Assembly: GCA_030696525.1 (NCBI GenBank)
Contig: JAUYSB010000251.1
Coordinates: 1-56,766 of the forward strand
Reading direction: 5' to 3'
Length of the DNA stretch: 56,766 nucleotides
DNA from: Hydrogenophaga sp.
GTDB taxonomy: Bacteria > Pseudomonadota > Gammaproteobacteria > Burkholderiales > Burkholderiaceae_C
In this document: piece by piece, positions 24,194-32,390 of the stretch
Position numbering within the stretch: position 1 is the stretch's first letter
Layout: every line of letters starts with the position of its first letter
The notes under the pieces: generated by a model
What the model saw: the letters and a program-made list of their open reading frames with translations, nothing else
What the model was told of the DNA's origin: nothing
Database searches by the model: none
Position numbers and translations under genes: made by a program

Positions 24194-25241
24194 CCTTGAC
24201 ATCTTCGAAGGCATGTCCGAGGCCAGCGAAGCTACTGAGCGGCTCGTTGGCGACTTTGAAATGCCCAACCAGTTCATACCGAACCTGGATGAGTACAGTC
24301 GGATAGTTTTGTTCCACTCTGGTGGCAAAGACTCAATGAGTTGCATGCTCTACCTTTTGGAATTGGGCATACCAGCTCACCGGATTGAACTTCATCACCA
24401 CGAGGTCGACGGCGAGAACCCTGAGCATCTGATGGACTACCCGTCCACCCACAACTACATGGAGAAGGTTGCCGAGGCCTTCGGCATGCCACTGTATTTC
24501 TCGTTCCGCGTTGGTGGATTCGAGAGAGAAATGCTGCGTGAAAACAGCGGTACTGCACCGATCACATTCACACGTGGCGATGGCACTGTGGTGACCATGG
24601 GTGGAGAGCGTTCAAAGCAAAGCACTCGACGGAAATTTCCACAGGTAACTGCCGATCTTCGAACGCGTTGGTGCTCTGGGGTACTGAAGATTGATGTAGG
24701 TTCGCGCCTGCTCATCAACGATCCGCGCTTCACGGACGGAAAGACCTTGGTCATTTCTGGAGAGCGCGCCGAAGAGAGTACAAACCGCGCTCGCTACAGT
24801 GAGTTTGAGCCTCATCGAGCTGACAACAGAGACGGTCGAGTTCCTCGCTGGATTGATCACTGGCGCCCCGTGCACAAGTGGACTGAGCGGCAAGTTTGGC
24901 AACTCATCAAGAAGTGGAAGGTGACGCCTCATGCGGCGTACTGGATAGGCGCAGGCCGCGCCAGTTGCCTCCTTTGCATCTTCGGATCGAGCAACCAATG
25001 GGCAACGGTTCGCATGATTGCTCCTGAGCAGTTCATGCGTGTTGCCAACTATGAGACGGAGTTTGGTTACACCATTCACCGCTCGCTTTCTGTCATTGAG
25101 CAAGCTGACCGTGGTGAGCCCTTTGAGGCCGCTCTTCGCTGGAAGCACCTCGCAATGTCAAAGACTTTCGACATGCCGATCTTCACGGAGAACTGGATTC
25201 TTCCAGCAGGCGCGTTCGGTGAGTCTTGTGGACCATCCTGA
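24183..25241 (+). CDS. PAPS reductase-like PP-loop ATPase/sulfurtransferase family protein
   Basis: 352 residues from MGRDLDIFEGMSEAS, with GGAGG before the ATG. The PP-loop is LFHSGGKDSMSC (near residue 50), the ATP-pyrophosphatase signature of the PAPS reductase/DndC family. Cysteines in RWCSGVLKI and in RASCLLCIFGSSNQW resemble the metal- or cluster-binding pairs of phage and plasmid members. It may activate a nucleotide or sulphur compound; the substrate is unknown, and there are no dnd genes nearby for DNA phosphorothioation. Controlled by leader L2; ends at terminator 25311-25338. Confidence 0.8.
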   Translation: MGRDLDIFEGMSEASEATERLVGDFEMPNQFIPNLDEYSRIVLFHSGGKDSMSCMLYLLELGIPAHRIELHHHEVDGENPEHLMDYPSTHNYMEKVAEAFGMPLYFSFRVGGFEREMLRENSGTAPITFTRGDGTVVTMGGERSKQSTRRKFPQVTADLRTRWCSGVLKIDVGSRLLINDPRFTDGKTLVISGERAEESTNRARYSEFEPHRADNRDGRVPRWIDHWRPVHKWTERQVWQLIKKWKVTPHAAYWIGAGRASCLLCIFGSSNQWATVRMIAPEQFMRVANYETEFGYTIHRSLSVIEQADRGEPFEAALRWKHLAMSKTFDMPIFTENWILPAGAFGESCGPS

Positions 25242-25310
25242 ATCATCCTGGCACTGAGACATGCATGTCATGTCTGGCTGCCTATATCCATATCCTGAAA
25301 GGAAACAGAG

Positions 25311-25338
25311 AACCCGCGCTCCTTGCGCGGGGTCTTTT
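25311..25338 (+). terminator. Intrinsic terminator
   Basis: CCCGCGC (25313-25319) pairs with GCGCGGG (25325-25331), followed by GTCTTTTTT. Confidence 0.88.
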
Positions 25339-25463
25339 TTCAAGCTATTTACCGTTCGTCGGACGGTCAAAAATAATTTGAAAAAGGGCTGAAAAGAGGG
25401 GTTGCGCGAATTAGGACCTCCTGTATCTTGATTTCAAGACCTAACAAACCTATAGAAAAAGAT

Positions 25464-26708
25464 ATGAATTTCCAAGTCTCCACCCTCTTGGCCGCGTTGT
25501 CCAAAGTCTCCCCCATCGTCAACAAGAACAGCCCCACGCCAATCCTGGGCGATGTGCTGATCAAGGTCAAAGATGGCTTGGCGATCCTCACAGGCACCAG
25601 CTTGCGCACTGAGGTCAGCGTGGCATGCCCCGTTGACGATGCTGTGGACGGTGAGGCGCTGTGTGTCTCGGTGGCACGACTGCTGCTGGTCCTGCGCACC
25701 ATTGACGGTGAGGCTGTCACGATCAAGCCCCTGGCACCTGCCAAGCGTGATGCCGGCTCCCATGTGTACCAGTTGTCTTGTGGCAAGGCCAAGTTTCGCC
25801 TGGTCGGCCGCCCGCCCGAGGACTTTGCACTGATGGAGAAGAAGGCCAATACCATCGCGGTGAGCGTCAACGAAGGCGAGTTCCGCAAGGCCGTAACAGA
25901 GGTCGCCTACGCCATGGCCTCCCATGACGTGCGCGCATACCTCAATGGCATTCTGATCGAAGCCACGGCCACTGAAGTTCGCGTGGTCGCATCCGATGGC
26001 CATCGCATCGCCAAGGCCGTTGTCCCTGTCAATGCGCCCCTGTCGACGAATGACGATCTCCCCGCAGGCACCTTCAGCCGCATCGTTGACCAAGAGGTCG
26101 TTCGCGGGCTGCTGCTTCGCGCTCTGGACCCCAAGGGCGGCGAAATGCGTATCCGCGTGAGCCCTACGCTGATCGAGTTCGAATCGGCTTCCCTGCGCTT
26201 TACCTCCCTCCTGCTGGAAGGCCGCTACCCGGCCTATGAGAGGGTGATCCCCGCACAAACGGAAATCAACATCAACGTCAACCGCGTGGACCTGTTGACC
26301 ATGGTGACCCGCGCAGACATCCTCATGGGTGGCGGCAAGGATGCGGTTCGCGTTCAACTGCAGTTCAAGGACGGCGCCCTGGAGGTCAGCGCGCAGAACG
26401 AGACCGGCGAAAACTACGTCGAGGAAATGGACATCGACTACGTCGGGCCCGATGCTCGCACCACCTACAACGTGAACTATCTGATCGACGCCCTGAGCAA
26501 CCGCTCGGAAGAAACCCTGTGCTTTGGCATTGACAGTGCACACCCCGGCCAAGTCTCCCGGGCGCTCCTGACCAGTGACGCTTCGGCTGGCTTCGCCGCC
26601 GTGGTGATGGCTATGCGTGACGCGCCCGCCCCCGCGCCTGTTCAAGCACCCGCACCGGCCGCCGCCGTTTCCGCTGCACAGGACGAGGAAGAGGCTGTTG
26701 CCGCCTGA
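25464..26708 (+). CDS. dnaN: Plasmid-encoded beta sliding clamp with extended C-terminus
   Basis: 414 residues from MNFQVSTLLAALSKV. The three-domain clamp pattern is clear: SPIVNKNSPTPILGDVLIKV, ASDGHRIAKAVVPV, and GRYPAYERVIPAQTE with the C-terminal FAAVVMAMRD. The clamp encircles DNA and tethers polymerases. Chromosomal clamps end at about this point (E. coli ...VVMPMRL, where these residues line the partner-binding pocket). Here the motif is MAMRD and is followed by 28 residues rich in Ala, Pro and Glu. That should change partner choice. Weak ribosome site. A nuclease gene follows 37 bp later. Confidence 0.9.
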   Translation: MNFQVSTLLAALSKVSPIVNKNSPTPILGDVLIKVKDGLAILTGTSLRTEVSVACPVDDAVDGEALCVSVARLLLVLRTIDGEAVTIKPLAPAKRDAGSHVYQLSCGKAKFRLVGRPPEDFALMEKKANTIAVSVNEGEFRKAVTEVAYAMASHDVRAYLNGILIEATATEVRVVASDGHRIAKAVVPVNAPLSTNDDLPAGTFSRIVDQEVVRGLLLRALDPKGGEMRIRVSPTLIEFESASLRFTSLLLEGRYPAYERVIPAQTEININVNRVDLLTMVTRADILMGGGKDAVRVQLQFKDGALEVSAQNETGENYVEEMDIDYVGPDARTTYNVNYLIDALSNRSEETLCFGIDSAHPGQVSRALLTSDASAGFAAVVMAMRDAPAPAPVQAPAPAAAVSAAQDEEEAVAA

Positions 26709-26745
26709 GATTGAGCCGCCCAACAACCAACAACAAAGACAACCC

Positions 26746-27363
26746 ATGCTGTTCTTCCTGGTCAAGTTCATCTCCCGCCGTATCCGCAGCATCCTCGTGT
26801 CGGCCGTAGCTGTCGCACTGACTGCCGGCTTCAACCACGCTTTCGCAGCACCCCCCATCCAGGGCCGGGTTGTTGGTGTCGCAGACGGTGACACCATCAC
26901 TGTGCTGGATGCCAACAAACAGCAGCACCGTATCCGCTTCAAAGGCATTGACGCCCCTGAGTCCAAGCAGGCATTTGGCAACGTCTCCAAGGCCGCTCTT
27001 TCCGACTTGGTCTACCGCAAGCAGGTAACGGTCATGTGGACTGAGAAGGATCGCTACGGCCGTGTGCTGGGCACCGTCATGCTGGACGGTACCGACATCA
27101 ACCTGCGCATGATCTCGCAAGGCAACGCGTGGCACTACAAGCAATACGCTTCCAGCCAAAGTGCCAAGGATCGGGCAGCCTATGCGAGTGCCGAAGCCGC
27201 CGCTCGCAGCGCTGGTAAGGGACTGTGGCGTGATCCCGACCCTATCCCGCCATGGGATTTCCGTCGCCAGAAGCGTTCTGTCGAGACTCAGGACAGCGCC
27301 GGCGTCGAGCTGGGCCACGGCCTGGTTTTCATCAAGGCCCTCTTGGCACAGGGAACGCGCTAA
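26746..27363 (+). CDS. Secreted staphylococcal-nuclease-like (SNase) protein
   Basis: 205 residues from MLFFLVKFISRR; a hydrophobic signal segment ends near NHAFA. The SNase core follows: GVADGDTITVLD (calcium-binding loop), RIRFKGIDAPESKQ and DRYGRVLGTV with the catalytic Arg/Glu/Arg set, and LRMISQGNAWHYK. It cleaves DNA or RNA in the periplasm or outside. Such nucleases occur on many conjugative plasmids. Same strand as the beta clamp, 37 bp downstream. Confidence 0.88.
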   Translation: MLFFLVKFISRRIRSILVSAVAVALTAGFNHAFAAPPIQGRVVGVADGDTITVLDANKQQHRIRFKGIDAPESKQAFGNVSKAALSDLVYRKQVTVMWTEKDRYGRVLGTVMLDGTDINLRMISQGNAWHYKQYASSQSAKDRAAYASAEAAARSAGKGLWRDPDPIPPWDFRRQKRSVETQDSAGVELGHGLVFIKALLAQGTR

Positions 27364-27591
27364 TGCCGCGCCCGGTGGCCATGAGGCTGGTGACAATTCA
27401 GTCTGAAAACGGACACTCAGCAAATCAATGACTTACGAGGTCGTTGATGGCGATGTTGGAAGAACTGAGTCTGCAATGTGAATTGCAAACGTGTTGTCAA
27501 TTGAACCATCGACATTGACCGGGCTTTGCCTAGCGGCCGGTATCTGGGAAACTCGTTCAGTCCCTTTCCTCGTATTGACGATCCCTCCCCT

Positions 27592-28674
27592 GTGACTCAA
27601 CTCTTTGCAGCCGTTGACGCCCAAGGCGCGATCCGCTTCGTCGGTGACGTTCCCCGTGGCGCGGCCTGTGGTTGTTTCTGTTCGGTCTGCAACTCGCCCC
27701 TTGTGGCCAAGCAAGGCGAGGTCAACGAATGGCACTTCGCTCACGAAGGCCAGCAGGAGAGGGTCGAGTGCGCCGCCGGGGCCGTTAACATGCTTCGCCG
27801 GCTCGCACTTGAGTCCCTACGCACCCGAACAACGTGGGTCACTGAGCCGATGCGGATGCGGGTTCGTGCGCGCACCGGGGAGGCGGTATCCGAGGTCGTT
27901 GAGTGGAATCGCGACGTCCTGCGCAAGTGGCAGTGGCACATGCCGGGCGCACGCCATGAAGCGGTTGCTGATGGCGAACTCTCCAATGGGGCGCCCGTCA
28001 AACTGTTCATCGAGGTCAGCCAGGAGCGCCCCCACTACGCCCCAAGTCCACAACTTGGCACGGCGTCCCTGGTGTTTTGGGTCTACATGCCATCCATGGA
28101 AACCCTGCGCCACATGGCCAGCGCCCGCGCGTTTGTCGAGAAAAACGGCGTTCTTGTGTGGAAGAACCTGCCCGACACCCAAGGGCTTATCGCAGCGGCG
28201 CAGGCTAGAGTCGACGGGGAGGGCAACGAGCGCGCCGCCGCGATCCGGGCCAAGTGGGAGCAGTTCGACAGCCAGCGAGTCGGCCGCCAGATGCCCGGTC
28301 ACACCTTCCATCGACAGGTTTTTGCACCCTGGGCGCCTGTGATCACCCCAAAACCCGAGCCGAAGCCAGAAACCGCTCCTAAGGCCCTTCCCTGGGCGCC
28401 TGGACAAGTGCCGGGGTCCATGCTGAACTTTTACCGCCTCAAGGATGGCAGCGCCTGGGTCGTTTACAGGCGTGAGGGTGGTGGTTTGGGTATTGCTCCA
28501 TGGGGAGAGCTTGAAGACGGCTGGGATGAGGCCTTGCCGCCATCCGTGGGCACGGCTGACCCTGATCTTTGCGTCTACATCGCGCGAGACCAGGCTTCGC
28601 CGTTCCTCTACTTTGGCCCGCGCTCCAAGACCTCTCGCAATGACGCGGATCCAGCCGCGTTTGAAGGACTTTGA
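27592..28674 (+). CDS. CoiA-like competence/nuclease family protein
   Basis: 360 residues from a GTG at 27592 (VTQLFAAVDAQG); a TTG at 27526 would add 22 residues. The N-terminus FAAVDAQGAIRFVGDVPRGAACGCFCSVCNSPLVAKQGEVNEWHFAHEG is the zinc-finger-like start of CoiA proteins, with cysteines in CGCFCSVC and the HFAH motif; a restriction-like nuclease segment normally follows. In streptococci CoiA acts in DNA uptake; in proteobacterial plasmids its role is unknown. The next gene starts three bases after its stop. Confidence 0.75.
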   Translation: MTQLFAAVDAQGAIRFVGDVPRGAACGCFCSVCNSPLVAKQGEVNEWHFAHEGQQERVECAAGAVNMLRRLALESLRTRTTWVTEPMRMRVRARTGEAVSEVVEWNRDVLRKWQWHMPGARHEAVADGELSNGAPVKLFIEVSQERPHYAPSPQLGTASLVFWVYMPSMETLRHMASARAFVEKNGVLVWKNLPDTQGLIAAAQARVDGEGNERAAAIRAKWEQFDSQRVGRQMPGHTFHRQVFAPWAPVITPKPEPKPETAPKALPWAPGQVPGSMLNFYRLKDGSAWVVYRREGGGLGIAPWGELEDGWDEALPPSVGTADPDLCVYIARDQASPFLYFGPRSKTSRNDADPAAFEGL

Positions 28675-28676
28675 GG

Positions 28677-29261
28677 ATGGTGTCCACCAGCCTGTATGCG
28701 GGCATTGGCTCGCGCGAGACGCCTGATCTGGTTCTTGTCGAGATGCAGCGCTTGGCCAGCCACTTGGCACAAGCTGGGTACACCCTCAGGTCCGGTGCGG
28801 CTGAAGGGGCAGATCGTGCCTTTGAAGAAGGCTGTGTTGCTGCCGGTGGGCCTTGTGAAATCTGGCTCCCCTGGAGGAACTTCAATCGCCATGCCGACAC
28901 TGGGCTGTATCCCACCGAGGCGCACCACGAGCTAGCAGCTCGGACCCATCCGGCATGGCGGTACCTGAGTCGCGGGGCCAGGGCCCTGCATGCTCGGAAC
29001 ATGGGCCAGGTCCTCAGCATGGACTTGGCCACGCCAGTTCAGTTCGTCGTTTGCTGGACGCGTGATGGCTGCGAGAGCGAGGCCACCCGCACGCGAGAAA
29101 CTGGCGGTACCGGCGGCGCCATTGCCCTTGCAAGCCGGCACGGGATTCCGATCTTCAACCTTGCGAATCCGGACGCCCTTGACAGGCTTTGGGCGCAACC
29201 GTGGGCATCAGCATGGACTTTCACCGGTGACCTGCCTGCTGATACGTACAGGCCTGAATAG
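28677..29261 (+). CDS. SLOG/DprA-like Rossmann-fold protein
   Basis: 194 residues from the ATG at 28677, with AAGGA in the end of the preceding gene. The start YAGIGSRETPDLVL and GYTLRSGAAEGADRAFEEGC are the nucleotide-binding loops of the SLOG superfamily (DprA, LOG, YpsA types), which bind nucleotides, nucleotide derivatives or single-stranded DNA. GTGGAIALASRHGIPIFNL forms the second half of the fold. Coupled with a CoiA-like gene, suggesting handling of incoming DNA or a nucleotide signal. Terminator at 29304. Confidence 0.78.
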   Translation: MVSTSLYAGIGSRETPDLVLVEMQRLASHLAQAGYTLRSGAAEGADRAFEEGCVAAGGPCEIWLPWRNFNRHADTGLYPTEAHHELAARTHPAWRYLSRGARALHARNMGQVLSMDLATPVQFVVCWTRDGCESEATRTRETGGTGGAIALASRHGIPIFNLANPDALDRLWAQPWASAWTFTGDLPADTYRPE

Positions 29262-29303
29262 AGCCGTATCACTCCACCTCTTCAGGCAGGAAAAAGTCAT
29301 GAA

Positions 29304-29345
29304 AAAAGCCCCGGCATCCAGTGAAGGATGCGCGGGGCTGTTTTG
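29304..29345 (+). terminator. Intrinsic terminator
   Basis: AGCCCCG-G-CATCC pairs with GGATG-CG-CGGGGCT, followed by GTTTTG. Serves the SLOG gene and perhaps the 29369-29680 gene on the other strand. Confidence 0.82.
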
Positions 29346-29368
29346 TTTAGTGGCTGAGGCTTCTGCCT

Positions 29369-29680
29369 TCAATCCGTCGCGGCCGACGCTTTGTCGCCCA
29401 CTTCGGTATCGTTCAGATCGCCTTCCTTGTCGTACTCAGACCAGATGCACTCGGTCACCGATGGCAGCGAGTCGTTGCCGTGGATGCCGATGTACCAGAC
29501 TTCGTCGAACGCGTTATCTGCAGGGTGGCGGGTCTCGCCGCCGCAGTGATCGCAAACTACGTTCGCAATGTCGGTCATGAACTTGGAGAACTGCTCATGC
29601 GAGTCCAGTTCTGCTGCGTGCCCCGTCAACAGCTTGCTGACGATTTCCGCGAGTTCAGCGGCCGTGATTTGTTTGCTCAT
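29369..29680 (-). CDS. Hypothetical protein under leader L3
   Basis: 103 residues from MSKQITAAELAEIV. One CxxC in NVVCDHCGGETRH followed by a histidine hints at a small metal site; acidic C-terminus. No family recognised. Preceded by leader L3. Confidence 0.65.
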   Translation of the reverse strand: MSKQITAAELAEIVSKLLTGHAAELDSHEQFSKFMTDIANVVCDHCGGETRHPADNAFDEVWYIGIHGNDSLPSVTECIWSEYDKEGDLNDTEVGDKASAATD

Positions 29681-29697
29681 GTGAATTTCCTGTCTTT

Positions 29698-29766
29698 GAG
29701 GACGGGTCACACCCAACGGGCATGCCCGTCAGGGTGTTGTGAAGTGTGCCGGACTTCTACCGGCGT
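29698..29766 (-). promoter_or_regulatory. Leader element L3
   Basis: Variant hairpin I GCCGG/CCGGC (29748-29764), then ACTTCACAACACCC, hairpin II ACGGGC/GCCCGT closed by ACACCC/GGGTGT. Competing stem GACGGG (29725-29730 read on minus) with CCCGTC (29701-29706 on minus). Eighteen bases before the start of 29369-29680. Confidence 0.72.
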
Positions 29767-29768
29767 GA

Positions 29769-30812
29769 TCAGACTGGCAAGCGACCGAACAGCAGCTTGT
29801 TGGCCAGCGCGTCGCCCTTGTGGATTTCCACCATCAGGTACTCGATCAGCGCGTTCTTGACGTCATGCTCGAGCTTGCCCGTGAAAACCGTACTGACTCC
29901 ACCGAGGTTCGGTATCCCCAGTTCAGTTTCCAGTTTGCGCGCGCCAGCCTGGATGGCTTCATGCGTGGCAATCTCAAGCAAGTCGTTCAACTGGCGCAGG
30001 ACGTATTCGTGCTGCTGCGTTGCAACCTCGCTCGATTGGCGCAACAGATCCAGATCCACATTCCAATCCCGGCCAGTGGTCTTGATCAGTCGATGCGGGC
30101 TGAAAAACTCAGCCACCGTGATCGGCTCAGCCGCAGGTTCAACGAGGTTGAGCTGCACGAAATGAGGATTGAGCAACGCACGTTGAGTTGCCTCAGGCGT
30201 CGAGCCGTCCCAGCACGTTTGAGCCCAAGCGCTGCGATCGGTGTTGGAAGCTGCTGTTTTGTTGTAGGTGTGACGCGGCGCAGTCAAGTATTCCTCGGCC
30301 TGGGCATCGATCACACAGACCTCGCCCTTTTCCAAGAAGTAGTATTGCGCAGCATCCACATCGAGAAGCGCGGTACCAGGCGGCTTGGCCTTCAGCATCT
30401 CGATCACCCGAGCAATGAAACCATCGTAGGTTTCCAGTCGAGGATCAGAAGCGTGGGTGGGGTCGACCTGGTCGCTGCTCGAATCCACATCGCCGCCTTC
30501 CTCCAGAAGATCAGCAACAGGCTCAGCAATGGGGATGACGATGAAGTCGCCACCTTCACGGATTGCCTTGTACGCCGGGATTTCCCCCGGCGCAGCGGCG
30601 ACGGTGTAGCAGTCACCCTGTTTGAAGCTTTCCGGGTCAGGGTGATAGCGGTGAAAGTCGGTTCGGTCGAAACGGTCTTGAACCAGTTCCTCCAGTTCGG
30701 CTGGCGTGGCGTCGGCCGGGACCTCCACCACCTCCGTGAACTCGGATACCGTCCATGCAGAGAGTTTGACCTGGACCAACTTGGTGCCAGCTTGCTTGTT
30801 TTCAGTAGTCAT
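29769..30812 (-). CDS. Hypothetical protein under leader L4
   Basis: 347 residues from MTTENKQAGTKLVQ; a start nine codons earlier would run into the leader. Acidic, soluble; helical C-terminal half (LRQSSEVATQQHEYVLRQLNDLLEIATHEAI). No known domain. Single gene. Confidence 0.65.
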   Translation of the reverse strand: MTTENKQAGTKLVQVKLSAWTVSEFTEVVEVPADATPAELEELVQDRFDRTDFHRYHPDPESFKQGDCYTVAAAPGEIPAYKAIREGGDFIVIPIAEPVADLLEEGGDVDSSSDQVDPTHASDPRLETYDGFIARVIEMLKAKPPGTALLDVDAAQYYFLEKGEVCVIDAQAEEYLTAPRHTYNKTAASNTDRSAWAQTCWDGSTPEATQRALLNPHFVQLNLVEPAAEPITVAEFFSPHRLIKTTGRDWNVDLDLLRQSSEVATQQHEYVLRQLNDLLEIATHEAIQAGARKLETELGIPNLGGVSTVFTGKLEHDVKNALIEYLMVEIHKGDALANKLLFGRLPV

Positions 30813-30832
30813 CTTCGGTTTCAGAATGAAGA

Positions 30833-30899
30833 CGAGCACATGCCCAACGGGCCGTGCCCGTCAGGGTTGGTTGATTGCTTATCAGCGCTTGTGGCGCCT
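30833..30899 (-). promoter_or_regulatory. Leader element L4
   Basis: Variant hairpin I GCGC-CACAA-GCGC, then AATCAACCAACCC, hairpin II ACGGGC/GCCCGT closed by CCC/GGG. Competing stem GGGCAC with GUGCUC on the minus-strand RNA, followed by GUCUUC. Twenty bases before the 30812 start. Confidence 0.72.
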
Positions 30900-30918
30900 C
30901 ATGCACAAAAGGGCTGGT

Positions 30919-31242
30919 TCAGTTCGCTTCCACAACGTGAACGTTGAATGAAACTTTCAAACCTTTTTTGATGGCACCAAAAATTGATGCCAGGTTGTCC
31001 ATGCTGGGATTCCCGTTTTGGGACAGCATGCGGTGAAGACTCTTGCTTGGCTTCTGAGTGATCTGAGCTAACGCTTCAAACCCCACCGTTGCGTTCACAA
31101 GGTCGCGCAAAATGAGACGTGCTGTCTCAGGCTCACCATTGAGGAACAGCGTTGCAGCTTCATCCAACATGGCTTTCGCAAATGCCGGGTCGCGTGTGAC
31201 ACGTTCTCCAATGGTCTGCTTAAAGTCTCGGGTCAGGGCCAT
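30919..31242 (-). CDS. HigA-like antitoxin (addiction module antidote)
   Basis: 107 residues. A helix-turn-helix (EALAQITQKPSKSLHRMLSQNGNPSMDNLASIFGAIKKGL) forms the C-terminal half, as in antidote proteins paired with RelE-like killers. It should bind and silence the toxin and repress the operon. Its start overlaps the toxin stop (TGATG), the coupling typical of higBA-order modules. Confidence 0.85.
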   Translation of the reverse strand: MALTRDFKQTIGERVTRDPAFAKAMLDEAATLFLNGEPETARLILRDLVNATVGFEALAQITQKPSKSLHRMLSQNGNPSMDNLASIFGAIKKGLKVSFNVHVVEAN

Positions 31243-31589
31243 CAGCCTTTTCCTTTCACCTTTTTGGTCTCAGCCGCGCGCTTTCTTGCCTTGTATTCAG
31301 CGTGAAGCTCAACGGCCTTGTCGATGGCCTTTTGTTGACCCTTCTTGGTGCTTCCACCAAACAGAATGATCAACTGGTCACCTTCCCTTGCTATGTAGAT
31401 TCGATACCCGGGGCCCCAATCGATCTTGCATTCACCAATCCCTCGGAACCACTCGATGTTCGAGGTGTTCCCTTGGGCTAAGCGTGCTTGAACGACGGCA
31501 ACTTTCGCGGCCGCTTGGTAATCCAGAGCGTTGAACCACGTCGCAAAAGGACATGTTCCATCCTCCTGTACGTATTCCTCAAGCCGCAT
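31242..31589 (-). CDS. RelE/HigB-like toxin (addiction module killer)
   Basis: 115 residues. The pattern FATWFNALDYQAAAKVAVVQARLAQGN...GIGECKIDWGPGYRIYIAREGDQLIILFGGSTKKGQQ is that of killer proteins of the RelE/ParE superfamily, which cleave mRNA on the ribosome. Toxin gene first, antitoxin second. A GTAAC-N6-GTTAC operator lies 15 bp upstream. Confidence 0.87.
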   Translation of the reverse strand: MRLEEYVQEDGTCPFATWFNALDYQAAAKVAVVQARLAQGNTSNIEWFRGIGECKIDWGPGYRIYIAREGDQLIILFGGSTKKGQQKAIDKAVELHAEYKARKRAAETKKVKGKG

Positions 31590-31603
31590 CTGATGCCCTT
31601 ATG

Positions 31604-31619
31604 GTAACGTATAGGTTAC
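31604..31619. promoter_or_regulatory. Toxin-antitoxin operator
   Basis: Inverted repeat GTAAC-GTATAG-GTTAC directly before the toxin start; its TATA-like spacer probably overlaps the promoter, as expected for autoregulation by the antitoxin. Confidence 0.6.
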
Positions 31620-31667
31620 TATTTTGCAATGGTCATGCTCCTGACTGGATTCCCAACTCAGTAGATC

Positions 31668-31690
31668 AACCGTCAGGGTTGAAATGAGTT
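31668..31690 (-). repeat. Remnant of a leader element
   Basis: On the minus strand CTCATTTCAACCCTGACGG matches the link and first arm of L3/L4 hairpin II, then the similarity stops and no GCCC arm follows. It lies upstream of the toxin-antitoxin pair, which has its own promoter. Confidence 0.5.
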
Positions 31691-31749
31691 GCGCGACAAG
31701 CCCCTTGCAGGACCTGTCACGCTTGGGAAGTCGCGAGTGACTTCAGTCG

Positions 31750-32325
31750 TCAAAGTTTTTTGACGGTGAAGTCGTCCAGAACTTCGGAGCCAAGCTTTTT
31801 GAGTTCGGCCCTGATCTGTCTTTTGGTGGGCTCGCCACGGCAGTTGATTTCCACACAGCGGTCATCACCCGCAGTGGGGTGAACCAATGCGATCACGACG
31901 TGAGTGAATCCTTCCTTCTTAGCCTTGGCAAACCGCTTCTCTGCTGCAGCTTCTTCCTTGGCCTGTTTGGCGTCCAGTTCCTTGCGCAGATCGCCCATGA
32001 AGCACTTCTCGCAAAGCCCGTCACGGGTGGGGCGCTCGTTCGAGGGAGCGAATGCCGGCGCGTTGCACCGTTGGCACTCACAGACTTTGACGAGATCGAG
32101 CAACGCTCGCATCGCACTCTCTGTGGCCGTTTGGTACGTCACATTGGAGGTTGGATCAGAGACGATCAAGTGCCCCCCGTTTTCCAACTTGACGGTGAGC
32201 TGCAACGGATAACCGTTGTTCATCCACACACAGGGCGACATTTCTGCCTCGAGCGTGGCCGAACCAATTTGCTTGGTCAGCTTGAGCTTGCGCAAATGGT
32301 ACTGAGGATCATTTTCTTGGGTCAT
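31750..32325 (-). CDS. Hypothetical zinc-ribbon protein under leader L5
   Basis: 191 residues. Cysteines in CECQRCNAPAF and CEKCFMG (residues 82-110) form a likely zinc ribbon, followed by an alanine/lysine-rich helix and a C-terminal alpha/beta segment. No family recognised. Nineteen bases after leader L5. Confidence 0.68.
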   Translation of the reverse strand: MTQENDPQYHLRKLKLTKQIGSATLEAEMSPCVWMNNGYPLQLTVKLENGGHLIVSDPTSNVTYQTATESAMRALLDLVKVCECQRCNAPAFAPSNERPTRDGLCEKCFMGDLRKELDAKQAKEEAAAEKRFAKAKKEGFTHVVIALVHPTAGDDRCVEINCRGEPTKRQIRAELKKLGSEVLDDFTVKKL

Positions 32326-32344
32326 TTTGGTGAAGTGAAAATGA

Positions 32345-32390
32345 CCAGACCCAACCCAATCGGGCCGGGCCCGATCGGGTCTTGGTGAGG
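32345..32390 (-). promoter_or_regulatory. Leader element L5
   Basis: Hairpin II TCGGGC/GCCCGA closed by ACCC/GGGT; competing stem AGACCC/GGGTCT (minus strand; + coordinates 32377-32382 and 32347-32352), followed by GGTCATTTT. No hairpin I: the preceding gene ends at 32391. Confidence 0.65.

Noticed and set aside
25434-26990. Long open frame (518 codons) on the minus strand across the beta clamp
   Set aside because: Antisense to an unmistakable dnaN gene; composition is an artefact of high GC and codon bias, and no ribosome site or motif is present.
29820-30947. 375-codon plus-strand frame over the 29769-30812 gene
   Set aside because: Covers leader L4 and lies antisense to a gene with the expected leader and start.
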